Below, in pieces: positions 17,468-25,617 of a DNA stretch of 38,435 nt. Origin of the DNA: Chloroflexota bacterium (GTDB lineage Bacteria > Chloroflexota > Dormibacteria > Dormibacterales > Dormibacteraceae); the NCBI GenBank assembly GCA_005880175.1, contig VBJR01000157.1, positions 1 through 38,435 of the forward strand, in the 5' to 3' direction. Each line of letters opens with the position of its first letter. Positions within the stretch are counted from its first letter, which is position 1. Below the pieces are notes generated by a model that worked only from the letters and a program-made list of their open reading frames with translations, made no database searches and was not told the DNA's origin. Made by a program: the position numbers and the translations under genes.

Positions 17468-17493
17468 GGCCGGCCGCGGCGCCGCGGCCGGCC
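17468..17493 (-). terminator. Perfect 26-base GC palindrome directly after the methyltransferase stop
   Basis: The 26 bases form a perfect palindrome with no loop, centred between 17480 and 17481, and abut the stop codon of the methyltransferase gene (17494-17496). It falls at the end of the ten-gene - strand run, so a role in ending transcription or protecting the 3' end of the message is plausible. There is no U-tract, as is common for actinobacterial terminators. A binding site for a regulator of the downstream lipoprotein gene is the alternative. Confidence 0.4.
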
Positions 17494-18513
17494 TCACGCG
17501 GGTCTGGCGACGAGCAGCGTCATCTCCAGCGGCAGGCCCGCGGCGGACTCCAGCCGGAGCCCCGCGCCGTCCAGCAGGGCCCGGTACTGCGGCAGCGTGC
17601 GCTCCCGGCCCCCCGCGGCCATGAGCAGGTGGAGGTCCCAGAGCAGCGAGAGCGCGCCGTCGCCGCGGGCGGCCCGGTCCTCCGGCGGGATCACCCGCTC
17701 CAGGATCAGCAGCGCGGTCCCGGGCGCCATCGCGTCGCGGCAGTTGCCGAGCGCCCGCGCGCAGCGGTCGTCGTCCCAGTCCTGCAGGACGCGGGAGAGG
17801 AGGTACGCATCCCCGCCGGCGGGGACCGACTCGAACAGGTCGCCGGCCACGATCTCGCAGCGCTCCAGGCCGGGCAGCCGGCCCACCTGCTCCCGCGCGA
17901 TCGTGGTCATGTGGGGCAGGTCGAGCAGCACGCCCCTGGCGCCCGGGTTGGCGCCCAGGACGGCCGACAGCAGCGCCCCGTTGCCGCCCGCGACGTCCAC
18001 CACCGTGCGGCAGGCGGAGAAGTCGAACGCGCGCGGCACGTCCGCGAAGAAACGGCTGCCGGCGCTCATCGCGCGCTGGAACCGGGCGCCGGTCTCGGGG
18101 TGGCGCCGCAGGTACGCGGCCAATGGCGCCCCGAACGCGCGCTCGAACCCCGACTCGCCGGTGGTCACCGCGTGGGCCGCCTCGCCCCACGCCCGGTAGA
18201 ACTCGTCGCCGTAGATCAGGCACAGGTCGCGCATCGACCCGGGGCGGTCGCCGCGCAGCGCGTCGCTCACCCCGGTCAGGCGGTAGCCCGTCCCCTCCGT
18301 GCCGGCGAACACGCCCATGCCGGCCAGCAGCCGCATCAGGCGGCGGACGCCGTCCGTGCTGGCGCCCGCCGCCGCCGCGATCTCGTCCACCGAGCGGTGG
18401 CCGGCCGCGACGTGGTCCGGGATGCGCAGGGCGGCGGCGGTGTACACCGCCTGCGCCCGCCACGACCCCGTGATGAGGTCCACGACGCTTCTCGACGGGT
18501 CCCGGTCCGTCAT
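17494..18513 (-). CDS. SAM-dependent O-methyltransferase (COMT-like), catalytic His replaced by Gln
   Basis: 339 residues with the two-part layout of natural-product O-methyltransferases: an N-terminal winged-helix dimerisation domain (about 10-85) and a C-terminal SAM-binding domain with VDVAGGNG at 172-179, an acidic residue after beta-2 (LLDLP), and the LSRVLQDWDDD segment at 239-249. In COMT-type enzymes this last motif normally reads H-D-W and the His is the base that deprotonates the phenol. Here it is Gln244. Relatives without that His either rely on substrate proximity or have gained other chemistry (RdmB). The ATG at 18513 overlaps the ligase stop by four bases, so the two are coupled. 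In this operon a phenolic ring derived from 3,4-AHBA is the likely substrate (inference). Confidence 0.88.
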   Translation of the reverse strand: MTDRDPSRSVVDLITGSWRAQAVYTAAALRIPDHVAAGHRSVDEIAAAAGASTDGVRRLMRLLAGMGVFAGTEGTGYRLTGVSDALRGDRPGSMRDLCLIYGDEFYRAWGEAAHAVTTGESGFERAFGAPLAAYLRRHPETGARFQRAMSAGSRFFADVPRAFDFSACRTVVDVAGGNGALLSAVLGANPGARGVLLDLPHMTTIAREQVGRLPGLERCEIVAGDLFESVPAGGDAYLLSRVLQDWDDDRCARALGNCRDAMAPGTALLILERVIPPEDRAARGDGALSLLWDLHLLMAAGGRERTLPQYRALLDGAGLRLESAAGLPLEMTLLVARPA

Positions 18514-20225
18514 CCCGACACCTCCGCGGCGGCGGTCGCCAGCCGCCCGGCGCCGTCGCGCCCCGCGATGGCGACGCCCCGGCCGGGGCCCTCGCCGAGC
18601 AGCGCCCGGTGCCGCTCCCGCAGCTCCCGCTTGAGCACCTTGCCGGTCACGCCGACCGGCAGCTCGTCGCGGGAGCCGGCGACCACGAGACCGCGCAGCT
18701 CGGCCAGGCCGCGGCCGCGCAGCGCCGCGTTGCAGTCGGCCAGCAGCTCCGCCGGCCCCCGCCGCGGCGGCTCGTCGAACAGCAGGACGGCCGCCGGGCA
18801 CGACGCGCCCCCGGCGTCCGGGTCGTCCACCGCGATGACCGCCGCGTCCGGCGCGCCGGTGACGAGCAGGACCACCTCCTCCAGGGGGAGGCTGTACACG
18901 GGTCCCGCCGCCGAGTGGATCACGTCCGGCACGCGGTCCAGGTGGAACCAGCGCCCGTCCGCGCCCTGCCTGACCACGTCGCCCGTGAGCCAGTAGCCCC
19001 GGCGCAGCGAGCGCACGTTCAGGTCGGGATCGTCCCAGTAGCCGGGCGTGGAGCTGGGTGTGCGCACGCCCAGCGCGCCCGCCTGGCCGGGGCCCAGCTT
19101 GTTGCCCTGCTCGTCGAGCGCCGCGGCGTCGCGGACCACCCGCGCCGGGCGGCCGATGTCGCGCCCGAACGACGAGGTCGCGGACGTGTGGACGCGGCTG
19201 AACAGCACCATGCCCATCTCCGACGAGCCCAGGCCGTCCAGGTACGCCGCGCCGACGCCCAGGAGCGGCCGGATGTGGCGCTCGTGCGACGCGTCGCCCA
19301 TCCCCATCCACATGCGCACGCTCCGCGCCGCCTCCGGCGACAGGTCGCCGATCGGCAGCTCCGCGAGCGTCAGCGGGAACCCGATCACCACGGTGGGCAG
19401 GAACTGGTTCATCGCCCGCGCCAGGCGGGGGCCGTCGGCGCCGTCGAGCACGAGCGTGGGCACCCCCACGAGCACGGCCATCATCAGGTAGCTGATGCCC
19501 GCCGAGTGGCTGTGCGGCAGCGCCGACACCATCCGCTCGGTGCTGCTCTGCGGGAACGTGAACAGCCGCTCCCGCTTGCCCACGAAGAACGAGCGGTGGC
19601 CGAAGACCGGCGCCTTGGGCCGGCCGGTCGTGCCCGAGGAGTGGGAGATCATGACCAGGTCCGCGTCGTCGTGCCGGTACGGGAAGTCGTCGAGCGGGCG
19701 CGGCGGCGCGACCGCCTCGGCGTCCATCGCGTCCACGTCCACCACCACGGCGGGGGGCCGGAACTCGGCCGCCCCGGAGGCGGCCAGGCAGTCCGTGATC
19801 AGGTCGGGATCGCCGATGAGGGCCGCGACCTCCGTGCGCCGGAAGTAGTCGGCGGCGACGGCCGGCGCCATCCTCGGGTTGGCGTGCACGGCGATCGCGC
19901 CGAGGCTGGTGATCGCGATGTGGTTGAGCAGCGTCCGCATGCCGTCGCGCGTGTACACGCCGACCCGGCTGTAGGCGGTGACGCCCTGGCTGCGGTACCA
20001 GTGCGCGTACCGGACGACGGTCGCCCGCATGCTGTCGAGGGAGTGCCCGGGCGGCTCGGCGGCGTCCCAGTCGGGCCGCCGGACGTCGGGGTGGTACAGG
20101 AGCGGCCGCTCGGGGTCGCTGGCCACGGCGCACGCGCGCCAGAAGAAGCTGCCGGCGCCCAGGTCGCGGTCCATCGCGAGCCGCAGGCGCTGGGTGATCG
20201 GTCGTCGGGTGCCGAGGATGTGCAT
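18510..20225 (-). CDS. AMP-forming acyl-CoA-ligase-family enzyme with atypical C-terminal motif
   Basis: 571 residues of the adenylate-forming superfamily. The P-loop HSSGTTGRPK lies near residue 195 and the C-terminal lysine region near 520 (GVTGKVLKREL). The A8 region reads LTGDVVRQGADGRWFHLD, then RVPDVIHSAAGPVYSLPLEE; the usual SGGEN-V-P-E-V-E signature is altered to SAAGP-V-Y-S-L-P-L-E-E, so CoA may not be the acceptor. Start: ATG at 20225 with AGGAGG eight bases before. It overlaps the recombinase-like gene by one base (TGATG) and the methyltransferase by four. Possible jobs are activation of an aromatic acid, or ATP-dependent N-N bond formation as in CreM, a ligase homologue that diazotises a 3,4-AHBA derivative with nitrite. 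The choice is inference from context. Confidence 0.85.
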   Translation of the reverse strand: MHILGTRRPITQRLRLAMDRDLGAGSFFWRACAVASDPERPLLYHPDVRRPDWDAAEPPGHSLDSMRATVVRYAHWYRSQGVTAYSRVGVYTRDGMRTLLNHIAITSLGAIAVHANPRMAPAVAADYFRRTEVAALIGDPDLITDCLAASGAAEFRPPAVVVDVDAMDAEAVAPPRPLDDFPYRHDDADLVMISHSSGTTGRPKAPVFGHRSFFVGKRERLFTFPQSSTERMVSALPHSHSAGISYLMMAVLVGVPTLVLDGADGPRLARAMNQFLPTVVIGFPLTLAELPIGDLSPEAARSVRMWMGMGDASHERHIRPLLGVGAAYLDGLGSSEMGMVLFSRVHTSATSSFGRDIGRPARVVRDAAALDEQGNKLGPGQAGALGVRTPSSTPGYWDDPDLNVRSLRRGYWLTGDVVRQGADGRWFHLDRVPDVIHSAAGPVYSLPLEEVVLLVTGAPDAAVIAVDDPDAGGASCPAAVLLFDEPPRRGPAELLADCNAALRGRGLAELRGLVVAGSRDELPVGVTGKVLKRELRERHRALLGEGPGRGVAIAGRDGAGRLATAAAEVSG

Positions 20226-20620
20226 CAGGGATAGACCTCCTGACCGACGTCTCGCTCGAACTGGGCCAGGCCGACGAAGACGCGCGCCGACGGCCACACG
20301 CCCCCGTCCGACCACGTGTCGATGTCCTCGCGCAGGCTGCGGAACCTCACGCCGCGCCGCTGGAGCTCCGCGACGGTCTCCACCAGGTGGCGGAGCGACC
20401 GTCCGACCCGGTCCAGGCTCGAGACGGTCACCGTGTCGCCGGAGCGCACCTCGCCGAGCATCGCCGCCAGCGCGGGCCGTTCCTCGAGCGTGAGGTCGCC
20501 GCGGTCCACCACGACGCGGGCGCAGCCGGCGGCCTGCAGGGCCTCGACCTGGTGGTCGAGGCCCCGCTCGGCGGTGGCGCAGCGCGCGTAGCCGATCTGC
20601 TGCGGCGGGCGGCGCGCCAT
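20225..20620 (-). CDS. Serine-recombinase N-terminal-domain protein lacking the catalytic serine
   Basis: 131 residues matching only the resolvase/invertase catalytic domain: IGYAR (9-13), LDHQVEALQAAGC, SLDRVGRSLRHLVETV (69-84, with Arg71 and Arg74), FRSLREDIDTW and LAQFERD. In active members the start reads Y-A-R-V-S-T and that Ser attacks DNA; here it reads YARCAT, with Ala15 at the catalytic position. The DNA-binding C-terminal helix-turn-helix is also absent. The protein therefore cannot cut DNA by the known chemistry. ATG at 20620 overlaps the MFS stop (TGATG), and its own stop overlaps the ligase start the same way, so it is locked into the biosynthetic operon by tight coupling. It has no nearby repeats or transposase. 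A new non-recombinase role is likely; which one is unknown. Confidence 0.85.
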   Translation of the reverse strand: MARRPPQQIGYARCATAERGLDHQVEALQAAGCARVVVDRGDLTLEERPALAAMLGEVRSGDTVTVSSLDRVGRSLRHLVETVAELQRRGVRFRSLREDIDTWSDGGVWPSARVFVGLAQFERDVGQEVYP

Positions 20621-22014
20621 CAGCCGCCCTCCGAGGCGGCGGGCGCGCGGCGCGGGCCGGTGTCCCGCCGGGCGGCCCGCTCGCGGATCGCCAGGTACGC
20701 GGTCACGGCGCCGGCCAGCGTGGTCAGCGCGAACAGGACCACGACCACGGTGAACGCGTGGACGGCCGCCTGCTGGCCGGGATCGGGGGCCAGGCTGAGG
20801 TAGACGGTCCCGAACGCGGCCACGCCGATCACGCTGCCGATCCGCATGACGGTGTTGACCAGGCCGCTCATGTCCGCCGCGTGCTCGCTGCCGACCGAGC
20901 CGGTCAGGTGGCCGACCGTGCCGGCGAACTGGATGCCGAACGTCAGGCCGCCGAGACCCAGCAGGGCGATCAGCAGCCAGCCGCTGGTGGCGCCGGCGGC
21001 GAGCGCGATCGCGATCGCCACGTACGTGAGGCCGAGGGCGAGGGAGCCCACCGGGGCGGCCAGGCCGCGGGCCCGCGCCGGCAGCCGGCCGAGCACCGGT
21101 CCGGCGACGCCGAACAGCGCGACCCACGGGACCAGGGCGAGACCGGAGTACGCGGGGCTCAGGCCGAAGCCGCGCTGCAGGTAGAGCGCGACCACGAACA
21201 GGATCGCGAAGTACGTCGCGAAGCTGCCGACCTGCGTGAGCAGCGCCCACGAGATCGCGGGCCGGGCCAGCAGGTCGATGTTGATGACCGGGTTCGGCGC
21301 CCAACCGGCCTCGGGGCCGAGGACCAGCGGCACCACCACGAGCAGCAGCGCTGCGGAGAGCACCGCCACGCCCGTCAGGTCGAGGCGCTGCCGGCCGCGG
21401 GGCTCGTCCGCGGGCAGGAACCGCGCCGCCGCCAGGATCACGATGATGCCGATGGGCAGGTTGATCAGGAAGATGGGGCGCCACGCGGTGCCCAGGATGT
21501 TCGCGGCCACCAGCAGGCCGCCCAGCGCCTGGCCGACGACGGCGCTGCCGGCCAGGACCAGCGTGTACTGGCCGATCGCGCGCGCTCGCGCCTGGCCCTC
21601 GAAGTGCAGCTGGATGCCGGTCAGCACCTGCGCGACCATCAGCGCGGCGGCCGCGCCCTGCACGATGCGGGCGAGGACCAGCACGAGGCCCGTGGGCGCC
21701 AGCCCGCAGACGACGGACGCGATGGTGAACGCGGCCATGCCGAGCAGGTACATCGCCTTGTGGCCGTACATGGCGCCGAGGCGCGCGCACGTGATGAGCA
21801 GCGTGCCGTAGGAGATCAGGTAGCCGGAGACGATCAGCAGGAGCTCCGCCCTCGACGCGTTGAGCGTGCTGTGGATCGACGGCGTGGCGATGTTGACCAC
21901 CGCGGTGTCCACGTTGGCCAGGAAGATCGCTCCGAGCAGCGACAGCAGCAGCCAGCGGTGCCGGCTGTCCGTCGATTCGGTATGTGCGTCGCTCGCGGTC
22001 CGTTCAGTGGCCAT
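20620..22014 (-). CDS. MFS multidrug exporter, DHA2 (EmrB/QacA) family, 14 segments
   Basis: 464 residues with about 14 hydrophobic segments. The first segment ends in NVDTAVVNIATPSI, the DHA2 family motif D1, and the loop between segments 2 and 3 has ARLGAMYGHKAMYL in place of the usual G-x-L-a-D-r-x-G-r-K-x-x-L. Start: ATG at 22014 preceded by GAGGAGG five bases upstream; an upstream in-frame ATG at 22074 lacks such a site. It is drug-proton antiporter-like and sits at the head of the tightly coupled MFS-recombinase-ligase-methyltransferase set, so it probably exports the product of this operon and protects the host. Unlike the other DHA2-type gene at 29842-31190 it is intact. Confidence 0.9.
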   Translation of the reverse strand: MATERTASDAHTESTDSRHRWLLLSLLGAIFLANVDTAVVNIATPSIHSTLNASRAELLLIVSGYLISYGTLLITCARLGAMYGHKAMYLLGMAAFTIASVVCGLAPTGLVLVLARIVQGAAAALMVAQVLTGIQLHFEGQARARAIGQYTLVLAGSAVVGQALGGLLVAANILGTAWRPIFLINLPIGIIVILAAARFLPADEPRGRQRLDLTGVAVLSAALLLVVVPLVLGPEAGWAPNPVINIDLLARPAISWALLTQVGSFATYFAILFVVALYLQRGFGLSPAYSGLALVPWVALFGVAGPVLGRLPARARGLAAPVGSLALGLTYVAIAIALAAGATSGWLLIALLGLGGLTFGIQFAGTVGHLTGSVGSEHAADMSGLVNTVMRIGSVIGVAAFGTVYLSLAPDPGQQAAVHAFTVVVVLFALTTLAGAVTAYLAIRERAARRDTGPRRAPAASEGG

Positions 22015-22102
22015 GCCTACCTCCTCGTAGTCGATCAACGCATCTGTGATCCATGCTGCGGGATCGACCGCCACGTTCGCTTGCTGGATGTTGCGGTTGT
22101 TC

Positions 22103-22732
22103 TCAGTGCGGAGACACCGGTTCGCCGCCGAAGCGCTCGAGGTAGGCGAACTCCGACACGGGCTTCCGGCGCAGGCGGGAGGCGAACCGGCGCGGGTAGC
22201 CGAGCGTCATGACGCACACGAGGCCGAACTCGTCCGGCGCCTGGAGCAGCGCTCGCACCTCCGGCTCCTGGCGGACCAGGAGCGTCGTGATGGCCGTGCC
22301 CAGGCCCTCGCGCCGGCAGGCCAGCGCGACGTTCTGGACGAGCGGCCAGACCGAGCCCCCGCCCACGACGCTGGGCCGATCCAGGTCGCGGTCGGTGAAC
22401 TCGATGGTGGGCATGTCCGCCCAGAACGTGAGTATGACGGGGATGTCGTCGAGGCACTCGACGAACCGGTTCATCACCCGCATCCGGTGGTCGCGACCGG
22501 GGTCGCGCTTGCCGATGTACGCCTGCCACGGCTCCCGGTAGAGGTCGCGCAGCCGGCGCTTCACGGCCCGGTCGCGGACCACGATGACGCGCCAGCCCTG
22601 CCGGTTGCCGCCGCTGGGCGCGAAGCGCGCCCCGTCGAGGACCCGGTGCAGGACGTCGTTGGGAACGTCGCGGTCCTCGTACTCGCGAATGGCGGCGGTC
22701 GTCCGCATCACGTCGTACAGATCCATCGTCAT
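22103..22732 (-). CDS. Nitroreductase-family FMN flavoprotein
   Basis: 209 residues with the nitroreductase fold signatures: RTTAAIREYEDRDVP at the start (phosphate and FMN contacts), FAPSGGNRQGWRVIVVRD, a central helix WPLVQNVALACRREGLGTAITTLL and a C-terminal MTLGYP. Members reduce nitro groups, quinones or activated double bonds using NAD(P)H. Start: ATG at 22732 with AGGAG upstream. It follows the cyclase gene by 21 bases. Bacillus MhqN, a member of this family, is co-expressed with the hydroquinone dioxygenase MhqO; the equivalent pair occurs here (VOC enzyme at 25677-26645), which suggests quinone or aminoquinone handling. Nitro-group reduction is the alternative. Confidence 0.88.
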   Translation of the reverse strand: MTMDLYDVMRTTAAIREYEDRDVPNDVLHRVLDGARFAPSGGNRQGWRVIVVRDRAVKRRLRDLYREPWQAYIGKRDPGRDHRMRVMNRFVECLDDIPVILTFWADMPTIEFTDRDLDRPSVVGGGSVWPLVQNVALACRREGLGTAITTLLVRQEPEVRALLQAPDEFGLVCVMTLGYPRRFASRLRRKPVSEFAYLERFGGEPVSPH

Positions 22733-22753
22733 GACAGTCGCTCCTGGTAGCTG

Positions 22754-23952
22754 CTAGTGACCGCGCGGCTGCGCGAGCGCCACTGGCGGCGTGTTGCCCC
22801 CGGTGGCACCGAGCGCCAGCTGCGGCGTCACGATGTACACGAACTCGAACACGCCGTTGCCAGCGAGCTCGTCTGTCAGCATCGACTCGCCGATGCGCAC
22901 GCCGTGGTGCGTGAGCAGCTCCTGGTGACAGGGGAACGCGTTGGTCCCCGTCACCGGGTTGCCGACGACCTCCAGCGCCCAGTTGTCGGCGCCCACGAGC
23001 GCGGGCCGGTGCGAGGCGAGCCAGCGGGCCTCGCGCAGGTAGATCCCGGGCTCGCTGGCCAGGTACTTGACGTGGTCGGGATGCCCGGGGTGGGTCGGGT
23101 CGTCGGGATCGTGGCCGGTCGGATCCTTGGGGTTGACGAGCTGGTCCCAGCCGGTGCGGATGAGCACGGCGTCGCCGGGCTCGATCCTCGCGATCCGGCC
23201 CATCCGCATCGCCGCCTCGAGGTCCTCCAGCGTGACGCGGTACGTGGCGGCCAGGTGCGGGCGCCCGTTGCCGGCGACCTCGACGACGCCGCCGCCCTGG
23301 GCCAGCTTGACGCCGAGCACGTCGAGGAGGAGGCCGCGGGTGACGATCGGGCCCATCACCTCGGCGCCGACCTCGCTGGTGCCCCACGACCGGGCGATGT
23401 CGGGGCCCCGGCGGCCACCGTAGAAGACCGGGCCGACGCCCACGTGGTTCAGGTTGTCCACCTGCGTCGCGATCTGGTAGGTGCCCGTGTACGGGGCGGA
23501 ATGGTCGGTGGTCCTGAACCGCTCCTCGTGGGCGCTGGCCTGGTTGGTGCCGAGCGGCGTCGGGGACTGCAGCACGCCGCCGAAGTCGGCGGGCGGCTGG
23601 TAGCCGAGCACCGTCAGCACCTGGAAGTAGTAGCGAGCCGGCGTCGCCTTGAACGCGGGGAAGCCGTTGAACAGCGGCTCGCCACCTCCTGGAACGTGCC
23701 CCGCTGGTCGCCGCGGTGGTAGAACGCGGTGTCGTCCCAGGCGCCCGCCAGGACCGCGGCGACGTCGAAGACCTGGTCGTCGAACCCGCCGGCGGCGGCG
23801 GGGGGCGGTTGCTCCTCGGCGGCGGCCGCCGCCGGCGGGCCCAGCCCGGCCAGGCCGGCCGCGGCGAGGCCGGCGCCGCCGGCCAGCCGCAGCGCGTCCC
23901 GGCGGGTGACGCCGTGGAGCGCGAGGTGGGCGCGAAGCTGGTCGCCTCTCAT
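22754..23952 (-). pseudogene. Tat-exported cyclase-family (kynurenine-formamidase-like) hydrolase, disrupted by a frameshifting deletion
   Basis: The gene begins at ATG 23952 (GGGAGGG upstream) with a twin-arginine signal, TRRDALRLAGGAGLAAAGLAGL, followed by FDDQVFDVAAVLAGAWDDTAFYHRGDQRGTFQEV. Near 23680-23690 the homology moves to another frame, which continues GEPLFNGFPAFKATPARYYFQV to the stop at 22754, including the metal-site region TQVDNLNHVGVG and the closing FEFVYIVTPQLALG. Family members have about 20-30 more residues between these parts, so bases appear to be lost in a number not divisible by three. As written the protein would be truncated after about 110 residues. These enzymes hydrolyse amides or lactones outside the membrane. 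It may be a real null allele or an assembly fault; the rest of the frame is well preserved. Confidence 0.7.
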
Positions 23953-24083
23953 TGCGTTCCCTCCCGGTGGTTTCGCGGCGCGACGCATGACGTCGCCGAG
24001 CGAGGCCTGTCGGCCCCACCCGGGCGGGGCGTCGAGCACCGATGCGACAGGGCGTCCGCCAGCGCCGCTCATGAGCCCGGTCC

Positions 24084-24833
24084 TCAGTGGACGAACAGTC
24101 CCGCGTCCACCGCCAGGACCTGGCCCGTCGCGCTGTCGGTCCGGCAGAACGGGACGACCTCCTCCGCCACGTCCACGGCGGTGGCCCCGCGTTCCAGCAC
24201 CGCGCTCCCCAGCGCCTTCTTGATCGACTTGGCCGGGATGCGGTTCGACATCCGCGTCCCCTCGACCAGACCCGGCGCGACGCAGTTGACCAGCACCTCG
24301 GGCGCCAGCGCCACCGCCAGGCAGCGGGTCAGATGCATCACCGCCGCCTTCGTGCACGAGTACGCGATGCTGCTGCTGATCGGGTGGGTGCCGCCCGCGG
24401 ACGAGATGTTCACGATCCGGCCGCTGCCCTGCTTCCGCATGGGCCGGGCCGCCGCCCGCGCCAGCAGGTACGGGCCGCGCAGGTTGGTCGCGTACAGGCG
24501 ATCCCAGACCTCCGCCGTCAGCCCGTCCAGGTCCTTGAACGGCACGCCCTGGTTCGTCGCGGCGTTGTTCACCAGCACGTCGAGCCGGCCCAGCCGCGCC
24601 ACCGTCTCCTCGACCACCCGCTCGGTCTGGGCGATGTCCGACTGGTCGAGCCGCACCGCCCAACCCCTGCCGCCGGCGCTCGCGACGTCGGCGACGACCG
24701 CCTCCGCGCGCTCCCGCTCGCCGAGGTACGTGACGGCCACCGTCATGCCCTGGCGGCCCAGCGCGCGGCAGATGGCGCCGCCCAGGTCGCCGGATCCGCC
24801 GGTGACCAGGGCAACCTTGCCTTCCAGCTCCAT
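24084..24833 (-). CDS. Short-chain dehydrogenase/reductase (SDR)
   Basis: 249 residues of the classical SDR type: NAD(P)-binding TGGSGDLGG at 11-19, NNAA at 89-92, Asn117, and the catalytic set Ser145, Tyr158 and Lys162 in the arrangement Y-x-x-x-K. The C-terminal end TGQVLAVDAGLFVH is typical of the FabG-like group. Start: ATG at 24833, with AAGGAG upstream. It lies between the NIPSNAP-family gene and the cyclase-family gene on the same strand. It would oxidise an alcohol or reduce a ketone in the pathway, perhaps acting on a ring-opened product of the dioxygenase (inference); the substrate cannot be read from sequence. Confidence 0.92.
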   Translation of the reverse strand: MELEGKVALVTGGSGDLGGAICRALGRQGMTVAVTYLGERERAEAVVADVASAGGRGWAVRLDQSDIAQTERVVEETVARLGRLDVLVNNAATNQGVPFKDLDGLTAEVWDRLYATNLRGPYLLARAAARPMRKQGSGRIVNISSAGGTHPISSSIAYSCTKAAVMHLTRCLAVALAPEVLVNCVAPGLVEGTRMSNRIPAKSIKKALGSAVLERGATAVDVAEEVVPFCRTDSATGQVLAVDAGLFVH

Positions 24834-24883
24834 GTCATCCGATCTCCTTGCTCAGTCCCGGCTGCTCTTGACGACGCGGCCGA

Positions 24884-25579
24884 TCAGCGACCGGGCGGTC
24901 GGCTCCAGGTCCACTGCCGCGAGAGCTCCAGCCTGGCCAGGTGCTCGCGGTGCTCGTCCGGCGTCTCGAACGTGGCGAACCAGACGAAGTGGTTCTGGCC
25001 CGTCCGGAGCGGCAGCCGCGGATAGGGGTTCTCCGAGTGGTCGGTCTGGAAGCTCGCGATCGGGGCCGCCCCCGACTCGATCATCGCCAGCCGGACGTGG
25101 CCCTCGAAGAAGCGCACGAACTCGTCGTCCACCGGCGCGGCCAGCTGCCAGACCGACGCGACCACCAGCGATGCCGGCGGCAGCTCGACGTCCGCCGGCG
25201 GCTGCTCGCTCGGGACGTCGAACCCGGAGCGCGCGTGGTTGCGCCGCAGCTGCAGCGCGTTGTCCCAGGCCTCCAGCGTGGCCAGCGCCGCCTCCTTGTG
25301 CGCCTCCCAGGCGGCGCTCTCGTAGAACCCGGCCAGCGCGCGGCCGCGCGTCTCCGGCTCCGGGAACCCGCGGATCCACACGAAGCTGTCAGGCGCGTCC
25401 AGGTCGCGGAACTGTCCGATCTGGCGGATGCCGACCGCCTCGTGGGCGGCCACGAACTCGCGGTCGAACAGCTCGATCAGCGCGTCGCGCCGCCCGGGCT
25501 TGCACGTGTACTGCCTGAGCTCCACGACCGGGGCGCAGTTCGTCCCGACGGCGGAGCGCGTTCGCACGGCGTCGTACAT
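24884..25579 (-). CDS. NIPSNAP-family dimeric alpha/beta-barrel protein, C terminus probably frameshifted
   Basis: As written, 231 residues from ATG 25579 (GGGGAGG upstream). VVELRQYTCKPGRRDALIELFDREF at the start and the second half (SFQTDHSENPYPRLPLRTGQNHFVWFATF) match the duplicated ferredoxin-like fold of NIPSNAP proteins, whose enzymatic role is mostly unknown. The ending is odd. After LARLELSRQW the frame reads TWSRPPGR and stops, whereas the neighbouring frame continues with LEPTARSLIGRVVKSSRD to a TGA at 24852-24854, and an L-x-P-T-A-R-S tail is usual for this family. A small deletion near 24908-24918 is the simplest explanation. In biosynthetic operons such barrels can act as cofactor-free oxygenases or cyclases, but no function can be assigned here. 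Confidence 0.75.
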   Translation of the reverse strand: MYDAVRTRSAVGTNCAPVVELRQYTCKPGRRDALIELFDREFVAAHEAVGIRQIGQFRDLDAPDSFVWIRGFPEPETRGRALAGFYESAAWEAHKEAALATLEAWDNALQLRRNHARSGFDVPSEQPPADVELPPASLVVASVWQLAAPVDDEFVRFFEGHVRLAMIESGAAPIASFQTDHSENPYPRLPLRTGQNHFVWFATFETPDEHREHLARLELSRQWTWSRPPGR

Positions 25580-25617
25580 GGCGCATCCTCCCCATCTGGT
25601 TCAGCGTTTCGTTCGGG

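Noticed and set aside
20225..20620. Resolvase-like gene as a sign of an integrated mobile element
   Set aside because: No transposase, inverted ends or target duplication were seen nearby, the catalytic Ser is missing, and the gene overlaps both neighbours precisely.
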